From an uncultured Dehalococcoidia bacterium (lineage in GTDB: Bacteria; Chloroflexota; Dehalococcoidia; Lucifugimonadales; GCA-2712585), in assembly GCA_958295715.1 (NCBI GenBank), contig OY282371.1, positions 1,597,697-1,661,696 of the forward strand: 64,000 nt of DNA. Direction: 5' to 3'. The translations under genes were made by a program, and so were the position numbers. Below, one piece after another: positions 25,169 through 34,305 of this stretch; position 1 is the stretch's first letter, and each line of letters starts with the position of its first letter. A model generated the notes under the pieces. That model did no database searches and was not told the origin of the DNA. It saw only the letters and a program-made list of their open reading frames with translations.

Positions 25169-28100
25169 ATGATCTCTTTCGACGCATCCGACATTTTCAA
25201 CTGGGCGGACAGGCCCGACGCCCATCACCAGCTCCCGGAACTAATCCGGCGGCTGGTGATGGCGACTGTCCCTATGCCATCGCTCCTCGACATGCCAAGC
25301 GGCAGTTCGGTAGGGCTGCCGGGTTGGGACGGCTTGCTCGTCGTTGAGAAGGGGAACCGATGGGTCCCCAATGGCGCTTCAGCTTGGGAGTTCAGTTGCG
25401 AAAAGAACCCTAAGCGAAAGACGAGCGCCGATTACAAGAAGCGGACCGCAGACCCTCAGGGTGTGGATAAATCCAAGACGACCTTCGTATTTGTTACTTC
25501 CCGTAGATGGACTTGTAAGAGGGAATGGACCAGGGAACGCCGTGAGGATGGCCAGTGGGCTGACGTGCGCGTCTTGGACGCCGACGACCTCGTGGCTTGG
25601 CTCGAACAGGCCCAGGCGGTCGCGCTCTGGTTCGCTCGTCTCATAGGCAAGCTACCGGCAACCGGGTTTGTCCCATTGGATGAGTGGTGGGATCACTGGT
25701 CAGCTGCAGCAACCCCTCGAATTTCCCCTGAGTTGGTGACTGCGGGACGCCAGGACCAGGTGAAGAACATCGCTCGATGGTTCCAAGGTGGACCGGACGA
25801 CTACTACGTGCAAGGAGACACCCGGGAGGAGGCGATTGCCTTCCTCGCGGCAAGCGCCCGCCTCTCAACCTCCCAATGGGGCAAGACGCTTTTGGCAAAG
25901 GCCATCGTGGCGCTAACCCCCGACGCTTGGAGGAGCCTTGAGGGGCATTCCTCCCCTCTAGTTTTGGTGCGTGACTTCTCAGGCGGCAACGTGTCTGCAA
26001 AGATTGCCGTTAGCAGAGGTCATCACGTTATGACGCCTCTCGATGAGTCCGATGACCCGCGCGGCAACGTATGCAGACTCCCCCGCCTTGGTCGTGATGA
26101 GACGCAAAAGGCATTGGCAGAGATCGGCCTTAGCGAAGCGCGGTCGCGTGCCCTCGCCCGGAGAACTGCCAGGCGTCTGCCCATCATGCGCCGCCAACTG
26201 ATTGACGAGGCAGGCGGCCCGACCCCCGAATGGGCCTCGCCATCGACTCCGCGTTCCATTGTCGCCCTCGTCCTCATTGGCCAGTGGCAAGGCGACTGCG
26301 AAGGCGACCAAGCCCTTGTCGCCGAATTGGTGGGGCAACCGTATGAGACCCTAGAGAGCGACGTAACGGATCAGACGTTAGCAGCGGATTCCCCTCTTAC
26401 GAAAGTCGGGGAGAATTGGCGCTTCGTTTCTCACGAAGAGGCGTGGCATCTCTTGGCGCCAAAGTTGACCTCATCTGATTTGAAGCGGTTCGAACGGGTC
26501 GTTGTCAGGGTATTGGGGGCAGTCTCGCCGAAGTTCGAGTTGCCCATCAATGAGCGGCACACGGCTAACGTAGTTGGCAAGGTCCTTCCCCATAGCGAAA
26601 TCCTGCGCCACGGAATCGCCCGGAGTTTGGCGTTGATGGGCGTCCACCCCGACCGCGCAAAGAACGTTGAGAACGCTTCATACACGCCGCCAAGGGTGGT
26701 GTCAACTGTGTTGGGGGGCGGCAAAGGATGGCAGATTTGGGCTACCCTCGGTTCCGACCTAGAAATCCTTGCTGAGGCGTCGCCGGAAGCCTTCCTGGAA
26801 TCTGTCGAGCGAGACCTCGACGTTAGCCCAAGCCCATTCCAAGATCTCCTTGCCCAGGAAGGTGATGGCCTCTTTGGAGGAGTTCCACACGCCGATCTGC
26901 TATGGGCGTTGGAGCGGTTGGCGTGGGCGCAGGACTACTTTGCGCGAGTAGCCAAGATACTCGCCCGTCTTGCCGAGATTGACCCGGGCGGTCAGATATC
27001 TAACAGGCCGGCGGAGAGCCTATGCAGCCTCTTCCTCTCGTGGATTAGGTTTTCCGAAGCATCTGATGAGGATCGTTTGCAGACACTGAAGATGCTTCTG
27101 AATTCCGTTCCGAGGGCAGGCTGGCGACTCCTCGTCGGAGCGTACCCATCTTCACATGGGAGCGTTCTTGATAGACGACCTCCATCCTGGCGGCCATGGG
27201 CCCAGGACGGCGCCCCTCTGCCTACCGATAGCGAGTGGCGCTCCTTCGTCGGCGAGCTTGAACAGCTCCTGCTCGGCAACGTGGGGGCCAGCGCCGAGCG
27301 GTGGGCAGACCTGGTAGGCATCCTCTCCAATATATCTCCTGACGCGAGGAAACGGGCAATTGAACTGCTATCGCGGCAGACCAATGACTTGAGGAAGCAT
27401 CCTGCGCTGCGCAACCTCTTGACCAAGCTCCGAGAAAAGTTGCACCTCCAGCGCACCTACCCGGACGCAAAGTGGGCTATTGAGCATAAGGACGTGGAAA
27501 CCCTCGCCTCCGTTTACCAAAAGCTAACGCCATCAGACCCTGTTCAGGCTCATGCATGGCTATTCGATGTCTGGCCCCATCTGCCGGAGGGGGAACTTTA
27601 TGAGTACACTGAAGCGGCTAAAACGATTGCCGAAAAGCGTCAAAGGGCAGTACAGGCCGCTTACGAGGACGGCGGGGTTCCGGCGGTAATTGCCATCGCA
27701 GAGGTTGCCGAGATGCCCGGTGACGTAGGGGCAGCCTTTGTCCTTGGCGTGGACCCCAGATTAGCCCTTGACCTGGCCTTGGAGCATCTGGAATCGGCTG
27801 TTCCAAATCTGAGGAATATGGCTCACGGCGCTTTCATGGCCCTCTACAACCAGTCCGGTTGGACGGTCCTCGAAGAAGCGATTCGCAAAGCCAAGACCGG
27901 CGGCTGTGCGCCGCAGGCCCTGGCAGACATCTACCTAGTAGCCCCGGCGCTGCGGGAAACGTGGCAGCGTCTCGATAGAGAGGACCAGGAGACGCAGACC
28001 GCCTACTGGAAGACGATTAGGTGGCACAACGCTGCGGGTTGGGATGCAGAGGACATGGCATTTGCCGTCCGGCAACTCCTCTCAGTTCGACAGTCCGCTG

Positions 28101-28939
28101 TGGCTATCAAGTGGCTGGCGTTTGAGCCGATGTCTGATGAAGTCGTGATACAGATTCTTGAGGCGGCGCCGGCGGATGTTGACGCTTCAGCAGACTTAGG
28201 GTCAAGTATCGATGCTTTCAAAGTTGAACATCTCTTCAAGAAACTCGACAAGTCTGCCAACGTTCCTGACCGCGTAATCGCCCAACTTGAAATCCCGTAT
28301 GTTGGGATGCCGGAATACGATCGACCCCAACTCGCCCTTCACCGCGAAGTGACCAGAGAACCTTCGCTTTTCGCTGACCTGATCTCCTGGGCCTTCAAAC
28401 GCTCCGATGGGCGGGAGGAAGAGGTCATTGACGAGCAAACGCGGCAGAATCGCGCCAGGATTGCCTTCAGAGCCCTTTGGGGGCTCCACTTGCTTCCAGG
28501 TCTAATGGAAAATGGCTCAGTGGACGGAGAAGTCCTATCAGCATGGGTCGATGAGGTTCGCCGGTTGTGCAGGGAGCGTGACCGCGCGGACATTGGAGAC
28601 CAGCAGATTGGACAATTGTTGGCCAACGCGCCGGCGGGCGTAGATGGGGTATGGCCTTGCGAGCCTGTACGCGACCTGCTCGATGCCCTTGCGTCACGCC
28701 ATGTTGGGATTGGCTTTATCATCGGCAAGGGCAATCTTCGCGGGATGACTACGCGAGGGCTCCTTGAAGGTGGCGAACAGGAGCGGTCTCTGGCGGATAG
28801 GTATCGTAAAGACGCGGCCAAGATAGCGGCGAGGCGCCCCTTCACCGCCAATCTTCTGCGCGAACTCGCAGGCGACCTCGAAAGGTGGGCCGGACGAGAA
28901 GATAATCAGGCCGATTGGCTAGACCGCTTCGGGTCATAA
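25169..28939 (+). CDS. Large protein of unknown function; nuclease-like N-terminus, possible degenerate NTPase core, helical C-terminus
   Basis: From ATG 25169 (GGAAG 5 bp upstream; a GTG lies five codons earlier) the protein has 1256-1257 residues. I do not know a name for it. Residues about 50-150 contain GWDG, then WEFSCEKNPKRK and TTFVFVTSRRW, a pattern that could be a restriction-like nuclease fold. From about 185 (AGRQDQVKNIARWF and YYVQGDTREEAIAFLAAS) it looks like the start of a STAND-type NTPase, but the P-loop GxxxxGKT is absent. The remaining 800 residues are helical, as in repeat-containing sensors. It stands alone at the right end of the module and does not appear damaged. A defence role is inference. 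Confidence 0.7.
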   Translation: MISFDASDIFNWADRPDAHHQLPELIRRLVMATVPMPSLLDMPSGSSVGLPGWDGLLVVEKGNRWVPNGASAWEFSCEKNPKRKTSADYKKRTADPQGVDKSKTTFVFVTSRRWTCKREWTRERREDGQWADVRVLDADDLVAWLEQAQAVALWFARLIGKLPATGFVPLDEWWDHWSAAATPRISPELVTAGRQDQVKNIARWFQGGPDDYYVQGDTREEAIAFLAASARLSTSQWGKTLLAKAIVALTPDAWRSLEGHSSPLVLVRDFSGGNVSAKIAVSRGHHVMTPLDESDDPRGNVCRLPRLGRDETQKALAEIGLSEARSRALARRTARRLPIMRRQLIDEAGGPTPEWASPSTPRSIVALVLIGQWQGDCEGDQALVAELVGQPYETLESDVTDQTLAADSPLTKVGENWRFVSHEEAWHLLAPKLTSSDLKRFERVVVRVLGAVSPKFELPINERHTANVVGKVLPHSEILRHGIARSLALMGVHPDRAKNVENASYTPPRVVSTVLGGGKGWQIWATLGSDLEILAEASPEAFLESVERDLDVSPSPFQDLLAQEGDGLFGGVPHADLLWALERLAWAQDYFARVAKILARLAEIDPGGQISNRPAESLCSLFLSWIRFSEASDEDRLQTLKMLLNSVPRAGWRLLVGAYPSSHGSVLDRRPPSWRPWAQDGAPLPTDSEWRSFVGELEQLLLGNVGASAERWADLVGILSNISPDARKRAIELLSRQTNDLRKHPALRNLLTKLREKLHLQRTYPDAKWAIEHKDVETLASVYQKLTPSDPVQAHAWLFDVWPHLPEGELYEYTEAAKTIAEKRQRAVQAAYEDGGVPAVIAIAEVAEMPGDVGAAFVLGVDPRLALDLALEHLESAVPNLRNMAHGAFMALYNQSGWTVLEEAIRKAKTGGCAPQALADIYLVAPALRETWQRLDREDQETQTAYWKTIRWHNAAGWDAEDMAFAVRQLLSVRQSAVAIKWLAFEPMSDEVVIQILEAAPADVDASADLGSSIDAFKVEHLFKKLDKSANVPDRVIAQLEIPYVGMPEYDRPQLALHREVTREPSLFADLISWAFKRSDGREEEVIDEQTRQNRARIAFRALWGLHLLPGLMENGSVDGEVLSAWVDEVRRLCRERDRADIGDQQIGQLLANAPAGVDGVWPCEPVRDLLDALASRHVGIGFIIGKGNLRGMTTRGLLEGGEQERSLADRYRKDAAKIAARRPFTANLLRELAGDLERWAGREDNQADWLDRFGS

Positions 28940-29010
28940 ACCCCTGTTGAAGGCCCCGAATCCCCTCTAAAACTTTGAAAGATGCGGAGAAGGGCGCCCC
29001 AACCCTGTCT

Positions 29011-29086
29011 GGGCCCGCCCCGCCGTCAGGCGCGGCGGAGGGGCTGCCACCGGCGATAGGTGGCGACTCGCCACAGCCATTCGGCG
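29011..29086. repeat. 76-bp direct repeat, copy B (3' end of the intact DUF418 gene)
   Basis: This copy covers the stop codon, the last 20 codons and 15 bp downstream of the DUF418 gene. It matches 23609-23684 at 72 of 76 positions in the same orientation. It is the likely original target site, with the chromosome core to its right. Confidence 0.8.
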
Positions 29087-30219
29087 GGACCAAAGCGAAA
29101 TCGGGCGAGCCACGCCCCCGACCACCACAGTTGCGCGGCCCAGACTGACAGGACGAAGAGCAGCAGTCCAGACCGGTTGACCGCAGCGTCGTCCAGCAGG
29201 ACTGAGAATGCCAGAAATCCCAGGACAGTCTGGGTCAGATAGTTGGTCAACGCCATCCGGCCGGCGGACCTGAGCCTGCGTTTCAGCCAGCTATCGGCGC
29301 GCTGATTCCATAAAACTATCAAGCTCATGTATCCCAGAGACGCGGGGATGGCTCCCAGGTTGTTTGGGATGTTGCCGATGAAGGCCACGTTGTTTGAAAA
29401 GTTGTTCACGTCCACCAACACGACGCCCAGAGCCGCCAGGGGCAGGCCGATTCCGACGCCAGTAATCGCAACCCTGCGATAGACGCTAGGCGACATCTTC
29501 CCGCTCATAAAGCCGAGCCGGTACAGGCCGGCGCCCATGATAATCATCCCCAGCCCTCGCATGAAGTAACCCGACAACGTCCCCAGGCTGAGCAGTGCAT
29601 CCAGGTCGCCCACGTCCCCGCCGGGTTCAGTCCATATTCCCGCCAGCGTCGCGTCGTTCCAGTTGGCTATGGACTGGAGCAGGAGGTCGTTGGCGATGGG
29701 CGCCAGGAAAATGACGCCGCCAACGATGATGAGGGTCTTCGACGAGAGCTTCCTCATGGCCACGAGGAAAAGGGAGGAGACGGCATATATCATCAACACG
29801 TCCCCCTCCCACAGCAGGAAGTGGAAGATGCCGATGAGGAGCAGCAGCCAGTTGCGCCAGAGGTTCAATAGGACCGCCCGGCCGCCGCGGGCCGCGGCCC
29901 TGTCGATGAACAGCATCACCCCGGCGCCGAACAGGAGGGAGAACAGCCCCATGAATTTCTGGTCGATGAAGATTTCGCCAAAGACGCCGACGGTCCAATC
30001 CAGCCAGGTCTCCGACCCGCCCGCGCTGATGTTCAGGTAGGGGACAAGCCCGAACTTGAAGCCGACGACGTTCATCAACAGGATTCCCAGCACGGCCACG
30101 CCGCGGATGAGGTCGAGACTGGTTATCCTCGTGGATTCCGCCACCGGGCCGGAACCGGATTCCCCGTTGCCGGTAGGTTGTCCCGGTCCTGTGCTGTGGA
30201 TGGGGATGTCTCTCTTCAC
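29026..30219 (-). CDS. DUF418 (YeiB-type) integral membrane protein
   Basis: The 397-residue protein begins with a polar leader of about 32 residues and then SLDLIRGVAVLGILLMN, the acyltransferase-like start of this family. About ten membrane segments follow. The C-terminal DUF418 part contains MALTNYLTQTVLGF and WWSGAWLARFRFGPAEWLWR. Family members are thought to be transporters or acyltransferase relatives, but none is well characterised. The gene is complete and stands alone beside tRNA-Met. Its last 60 bases are duplicated 5.4 kb to the left, which suggests that the 3' end served as an insertion site. Confidence 0.88.
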   Translation of the reverse strand: MKRDIPIHSTGPGQPTGNGESGSGPVAESTRITSLDLIRGVAVLGILLMNVVGFKFGLVPYLNISAGGSETWLDWTVGVFGEIFIDQKFMGLFSLLFGAGVMLFIDRAAARGGRAVLLNLWRNWLLLLIGIFHFLLWEGDVLMIYAVSSLFLVAMRKLSSKTLIIVGGVIFLAPIANDLLLQSIANWNDATLAGIWTEPGGDVGDLDALLSLGTLSGYFMRGLGMIIMGAGLYRLGFMSGKMSPSVYRRVAITGVGIGLPLAALGVVLVDVNNFSNNVAFIGNIPNNLGAIPASLGYMSLIVLWNQRADSWLKRRLRSAGRMALTNYLTQTVLGFLAFSVLLDDAAVNRSGLLLFVLSVWAAQLWWSGAWLARFRFGPAEWLWRVATYRRWQPLRRA

Positions 30220-30268
30220 CCGGCGGCGGCCTAAACCGCAGCGCGCAGGCTCATGGTTTTGTGAAACT

Positions 30269-30343
30269 TGGTGGGCCCGGCAGGGTTCGAACCTACGACC
30301 AACCGGTTATGAGCCGGCCGCTCTACCACTGAGCTACGGGCCC
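30269..30343 (-). tRNA. tRNA-Met (CAU)
   Basis: On the minus strand the sequence folds as a standard tRNA: acceptor stem GGGCCCG/CGGGCCC, an anticodon stem CCGGC with loop TCATAAC giving anticodon CAT, and the T-arm GGTTCGAACCC. CCA is encoded. The acceptor stem and anticodon arm resemble elongator tRNA-Met rather than initiator tRNA; tRNA-Ile2 with a modified C34 cannot be fully excluded. Confidence 0.92.
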
Positions 30344-30380
30344 CCCTTCATCAATAGCCTAGCCTGCCTTGCCTAAGGTG

Positions 30381-31607
30381 TCAACGAACCGGGCTGCCCG
30401 CCCCCCTCGCCGCCGACGCCGGCCCTGAGTCATCCGACGCTTCATGCCGGCTCAGCCCGCCGTTCACCGGGGCAATCCGCAGTATATGGTCGTCACCTTC
30501 TTTAGGGGAGCCGCGCCCGTCCAGGTTGCTGGTGGCGAAGTAGAGATAGCCGTCGGAACCCTGGACCACGTCCCGAATGCGCCCGTGACGCCGCGCGAAC
30601 AGGGCGCCCTGCTCCTCAACGAACCGGTAGTCCGGCGCGCGGAGCTTCACCCACACCAGCCGTTGGCCCCGCAGGGCGCCGAACACCAACCGCCCCCTCC
30701 ACTCCGGCGGCAGGGCCTCGGCGTCGTAGAAGGCCGCGCCGGAGGGCGCCCACGTATCCACGCCGCTATGGGCCACCGCGTCGCGGAACCGCGCGTCTCC
30801 GGCATCGCCACTAACCGTCGGCCACCCGTAATTGCCGCCCGCCACAATCCGGTTCACCTCGTCGCGGCCAACGGGGCCGTGCTCGGTGGCGTACAGTTCG
30901 CCGGTGTCCGGATGCCAGGCCAGGCCCTGGGGGTTTCGATGTCCGTAGGAGTAGACAGGCGAGTTGGGAAAGGGGTTGTCTTCGGGAAAGGACCCGTCCT
31001 TGTTGATGCGGAGGATTTTTCCCGCCAGCGAATTCAGGTCCTGGGCCAGCCCGCCGGAGTTGGCGTCGCCGTTAGTCACGTACAACTTGCCATCGGGTCC
31101 GAACTTGAGGCGGCCGCCGTTGTGGTAGCGAGCGCCGGGGATGCCATCCAGTATGACAGACGGGTTTGTCGCCTTCTCTCCGTCGTCCTGCCACCGGACC
31201 ACCCTGTTCATCAGGGCGCCGCCGTTGTCACTGTAGGTATGATACACGTACAGATAGCCGTTGGACTCGAACTCCGGGTCTAGGGCCAGGCCCAGGAGTC
31301 CGGCCTCTCCTACAGTGGCCACCTCAATCTGCGCGTAGGGCGGCGACTGGGCCTCTCCGTCCTTCACCACCCGGATAGTCCCGCCGCGTTCCGTCACGAA
31401 CAGCCGCCCGTCCGGGGCGAAGGCCAAGGCCCACGGGGCCTTCAACTCCCTTGCCACGACCTCAGACACCACCTCAATGCCCGCGGCCGTTGGCGGAACC
31501 GGCGTGGCCGTGGCCGCAACCGTGCTGGGAGTGGGCGCGTCCACTCCGGCGCAGCCCGCAAGGGTCGTCAAGAGGGCCAGACCCGTTAAGACCGCTATCG
31601 CGCGCAT
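30381..31607 (-). CDS. PQQ-dependent sugar dehydrogenase, lipoprotein
   Basis: This is a 408-residue soluble aldose/sorbosone dehydrogenase-type protein. A lipoprotein signal ends in the lipobox LAGC (Cys19), so it should be anchored outside the membrane. The six-bladed propeller carries the family motifs LKAPWALAFAPDGRLFVTERGG, LGLALDPEF, YHNGGRLKFGPDGKLYVTNGD, RNPQGLAWHPDTGELYATEHGP and NYGWP. It oxidises sugars with PQQ and calcium. It lies 3 bp after the end of mutS2 on the same strand and may be cotranscribed. A long low-complexity linker (about 20-45) follows the lipidated cysteine. Confidence 0.9.
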   Translation of the reverse strand: MRAIAVLTGLALLTTLAGCAGVDAPTPSTVAATATPVPPTAAGIEVVSEVVARELKAPWALAFAPDGRLFVTERGGTIRVVKDGEAQSPPYAQIEVATVGEAGLLGLALDPEFESNGYLYVYHTYSDNGGALMNRVVRWQDDGEKATNPSVILDGIPGARYHNGGRLKFGPDGKLYVTNGDANSGGLAQDLNSLAGKILRINKDGSFPEDNPFPNSPVYSYGHRNPQGLAWHPDTGELYATEHGPVGRDEVNRIVAGGNYGWPTVSGDAGDARFRDAVAHSGVDTWAPSGAAFYDAEALPPEWRGRLVFGALRGQRLVWVKLRAPDYRFVEEQGALFARRHGRIRDVVQGSDGYLYFATSNLDGRGSPKEGDDHILRIAPVNGGLSRHEASDDSGPASAARGAGSPVR

Positions 31608-31610
31608 GGG

Positions 31611-34031
31611 CTACCGCAGCTCCACCAGGGTCACGCCGTCGGTGGCGTTGGTCGCTTCGGGCCGCGCCGTTTTGACCAGGGGATGGCCTCTTAGCCGCTC
31701 CCTCACCATGGCCCGCAGGGCGCCGGTGCCGCTTCCGTGGATGACGGTCACTGATGAGAGGGCCTTTAGGGCCGCGCGGTCGAGGAACTCTTCAAGTCGC
31801 ATCTCCGCCTCCTCCACCCGGAGACCCCTCATGTCCAGTTCCCTGGCCGCGGGGCCGGTGGAGGCCCTCGATAGCGACACCCCTTGGGGCGTTTGCTGGA
31901 AGGGCGACTGGGCCTTCTTCTCAAGCTGGTACGCGGGCATTTTGGCCCTGACGGAGCCTAGCAGAAGCTCCACGGTGTCACCCCCGTTGGGTGGAGACAG
32001 CACTTCGACCGGGTTGGGAATCCCCTTAACGTATACGAAGTCGCCCCTTTGCAGGCCGCCAACCCACTCTCTGGCCGCCACCGGCGGCGGCTGCCACAGG
32101 GCAGACCTGAGTTCGTTGCGGACCCGCGTCACCTCGGCCCGTTGGTCCTTTATTTGCGACGTCTGCGGCGCGGCGGCGGGCTTATCCAGGAGCCGCTCGG
32201 CGCGCCGGAGCCTCTTCGACAACTCCTCGGCGCGCAGGGCCACCTCGCGGCGGGCCTCATCCATTATGAGGGCCTTCTGCGTCTCCAACTCCTCCAGCCG
32301 CGCCTCCAACTCCCTGCCCCGCTTATCGGCCCGCGCCGCCGCCTTCTGAGCGGCCCTTCGCTGGGTCTCCGCCAAATGCCGCTCCTCCTCCAACTGTCCC
32401 AGCAACTCGTCGGTGCGCCGGTGCTCGACGGACAGGAGGGAACGGGCGCGCTCCAGCGTTTGCGGGTCCATCCCCATTCTGTTGGCGATGGTCAGGGCGT
32501 AGCTCCTGCCGGGCAGGCCGACGGTGAGCCGGTAGGTGGGAGCCAGGGTTCCGGGGTCAAGCTCCACGCTGGCGTTGGTCATGCCGGGCTGTTCCTGAAC
32601 GTAGGCGGCCACGTCTCGGAAGTGGGTCGTGGCCACGCACAAGACCCCGCGCTCGGCGAAGTGGCTTAGGAGGGCCTTGGCCAGGGCCGCCCCCTCCTCC
32701 GGGTCCGTGCTGGCCCCCAGTTCGTCGAAGAGGACCAGGGACGCCGGCGTGGCCCCTTCCATTATCGCGCGGAGGTTTTGCAGATGGGAACTGAAGGAGG
32801 AGAGGGACTGCTCAATGCTCTGCTGGTCTCCAATCTCGGCGTACACCGAATCGAAGACCGTCATAACGCACTGCTTGGCCGGAACGTGAAGCCCCGCCTG
32901 GGCCATGGCCAGCAGCAGGCCGGCGGTTTTCAGCGCGACGGTCTTTCCCCCGGCGTTGGGGCCGGTTATGACCAGGACGCCGCTTTCGCCGCCCACCGTT
33001 ATGTCAATGGGCGTGACGCCGCCCTTGAGGAGGGGATGGCGGGCCTCGGTTAACTTCACGTAGGCGGCGTCGGCCTCTATGAGGGTGGGCGCGGCGCCCT
33101 TCAGGGCCAGGGAGAGCCGGCCCTTGGCCAGTTCCAGGTCGAGCTTCGACAACGCCGCCAGGGAGTCCAGTATCTCCCTGCCCTTGAACCCCACCGCCTC
33201 GGAGAGCTCTCGCAGTATGCGCTCCTCCTCCCGCTCTGCGGCGAGGGACGCCTCCCGCCACTCGTTGCCCAGGGGCGCGGCCTGGAGGGGTTCGACGAAA
33301 ACCGTGGCCCCGCTCTGGGAGGCGTCGTGGACAATACCCGGAACGCGGCGGCTCATCTCGGCCTTCACGGGCAGCGTGAGGCGGCCGTTGCGCTCCATAA
33401 CCACGGCGTCCTGCAACACGCCGTCACCGCGCAGCCGCCTAAGGGTCCGCTCCATGGCCGCGGTCAGCTTGGCGTGGGCCTCCCGGCCCTGTCTCCGCAG
33501 GGACCGCAGGGCGGGGAAGGCATCCTCCACCACGTCCCCCTTGGGGTCTATGGACGCCGCCAACCTCTCCTCCAGAGATCTGGTGGAGGGGATGGACCGG
33601 GCCAGGTCGGAGAGATGGGGCAGGTCTTTGCGGCCGGCCAGAGCGGCCCGCACCTTGCGACACGCCCGCAGGGTGTCGTGTATCTCTCGCAGGCCCTCGC
33701 CCTTCAGGACGCCTTTCAGGATGGCGCGCTGGGCCAGGGGCCGCACGTCCAACACGCCCGTCAGGTCTAGGGAGCCGTGGCCCTCGATGAACCGCCGCGC
33801 CTCATCGCAGCCCTGCTGGCGGCGGCGTATCTCGCCGGCGTCGGAGGATGGCGTGAGGGCCAGGGCGCCCTCCTTGGCCATCGACAGGACGGTCAGCCCC
33901 GCCAACCGCTCCCGGACGGCGGGAAACTCGAGGAGCACGAGGGCCTCGTCGCTGGCGGCCTGGCTGCTTCCAACGGGAGACTCGGCGGCGTTCACGTCCA
34001 CAGGCTCATGGGTTGCTCGTGGCATATCCAC
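31611..34031 (-). CDS. mutS2: MutS2, DNA recombination/ribosome-rescue ATPase
   Basis: The 806-residue protein has the MutS2 layout: a clamp/lever core, an ATPase with Walker A ITGPNAGGKT (about 350-360) and Walker B SLVLFDELGASTDPEEGAAL, a long coiled coil (about 520-620) and a C-terminal Smr domain (LDMRGLRVEEAEMRLEEFLD and VIHGSGTGALR). It lacks the mismatch-recognition domain of MutS. Family members suppress recombination or split collided ribosomes. A second ATG at 34025 is an equally good start. It is divergent from the adaptor gene; the spacer holds a G-rich repeat. Confidence 0.95.
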   Translation of the reverse strand: MDMPRATHEPVDVNAAESPVGSSQAASDEALVLLEFPAVRERLAGLTVLSMAKEGALALTPSSDAGEIRRRQQGCDEARRFIEGHGSLDLTGVLDVRPLAQRAILKGVLKGEGLREIHDTLRACRKVRAALAGRKDLPHLSDLARSIPSTRSLEERLAASIDPKGDVVEDAFPALRSLRRQGREAHAKLTAAMERTLRRLRGDGVLQDAVVMERNGRLTLPVKAEMSRRVPGIVHDASQSGATVFVEPLQAAPLGNEWREASLAAEREEERILRELSEAVGFKGREILDSLAALSKLDLELAKGRLSLALKGAAPTLIEADAAYVKLTEARHPLLKGGVTPIDITVGGESGVLVITGPNAGGKTVALKTAGLLLAMAQAGLHVPAKQCVMTVFDSVYAEIGDQQSIEQSLSSFSSHLQNLRAIMEGATPASLVLFDELGASTDPEEGAALAKALLSHFAERGVLCVATTHFRDVAAYVQEQPGMTNASVELDPGTLAPTYRLTVGLPGRSYALTIANRMGMDPQTLERARSLLSVEHRRTDELLGQLEEERHLAETQRRAAQKAAARADKRGRELEARLEELETQKALIMDEARREVALRAEELSKRLRRAERLLDKPAAAPQTSQIKDQRAEVTRVRNELRSALWQPPPVAAREWVGGLQRGDFVYVKGIPNPVEVLSPPNGGDTVELLLGSVRAKMPAYQLEKKAQSPFQQTPQGVSLSRASTGPAARELDMRGLRVEEAEMRLEEFLDRAALKALSSVTVIHGSGTGALRAMVRERLRGHPLVKTARPEATNATDGVTLVELR

Positions 34032-34102
34032 CCGATATTAGCAGTGAAGGATAGCTCCATCAATGCGGTTCCAAGCGCCTCCGGGCCGTTTCCGACATCC
34101 AA

Positions 34103-34135
34103 GGAGGACGGGGGGAGGACGGGGGGAGGACGGGG
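34103..34135 (+). repeat. Three exact 11-bp G-rich tandem copies
   Basis: The unit GGAGGACGGGG occurs three times without interruption in the divergent spacer between mutS2 and the export operon. It gives several runs of four or more G, enough for a G-quadruplex on the plus strand. It lies about 70 bp upstream of mutS2 and could influence its promoter. No promoter consensus is obvious next to it. The remaining spacer (34032-34305) shows nothing else. Confidence 0.75.
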
Positions 34136-34305
34136 CCCGCGCCTTGGGGGAAGCGATTTAGGCCAAAACCAGCCTGCAATCCCGTAAGCGTGGCCACCCT
34201 CTAGCGGCTAGACTTGTTGACGGCTCCGGAGTGACGGAGTTGGCGCTAACACGCAGAAGACGGAACCCGTTGAAGGGTAGAGGGCAGCAAGGGGGCAAAG
34301 CAGTA

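Noticed and set aside
30269-30343. tRNA-Met as the integration site of the island
   Set aside because: The duplicated sequence is the DUF418 3' end. No part of the tRNA is repeated to the left.
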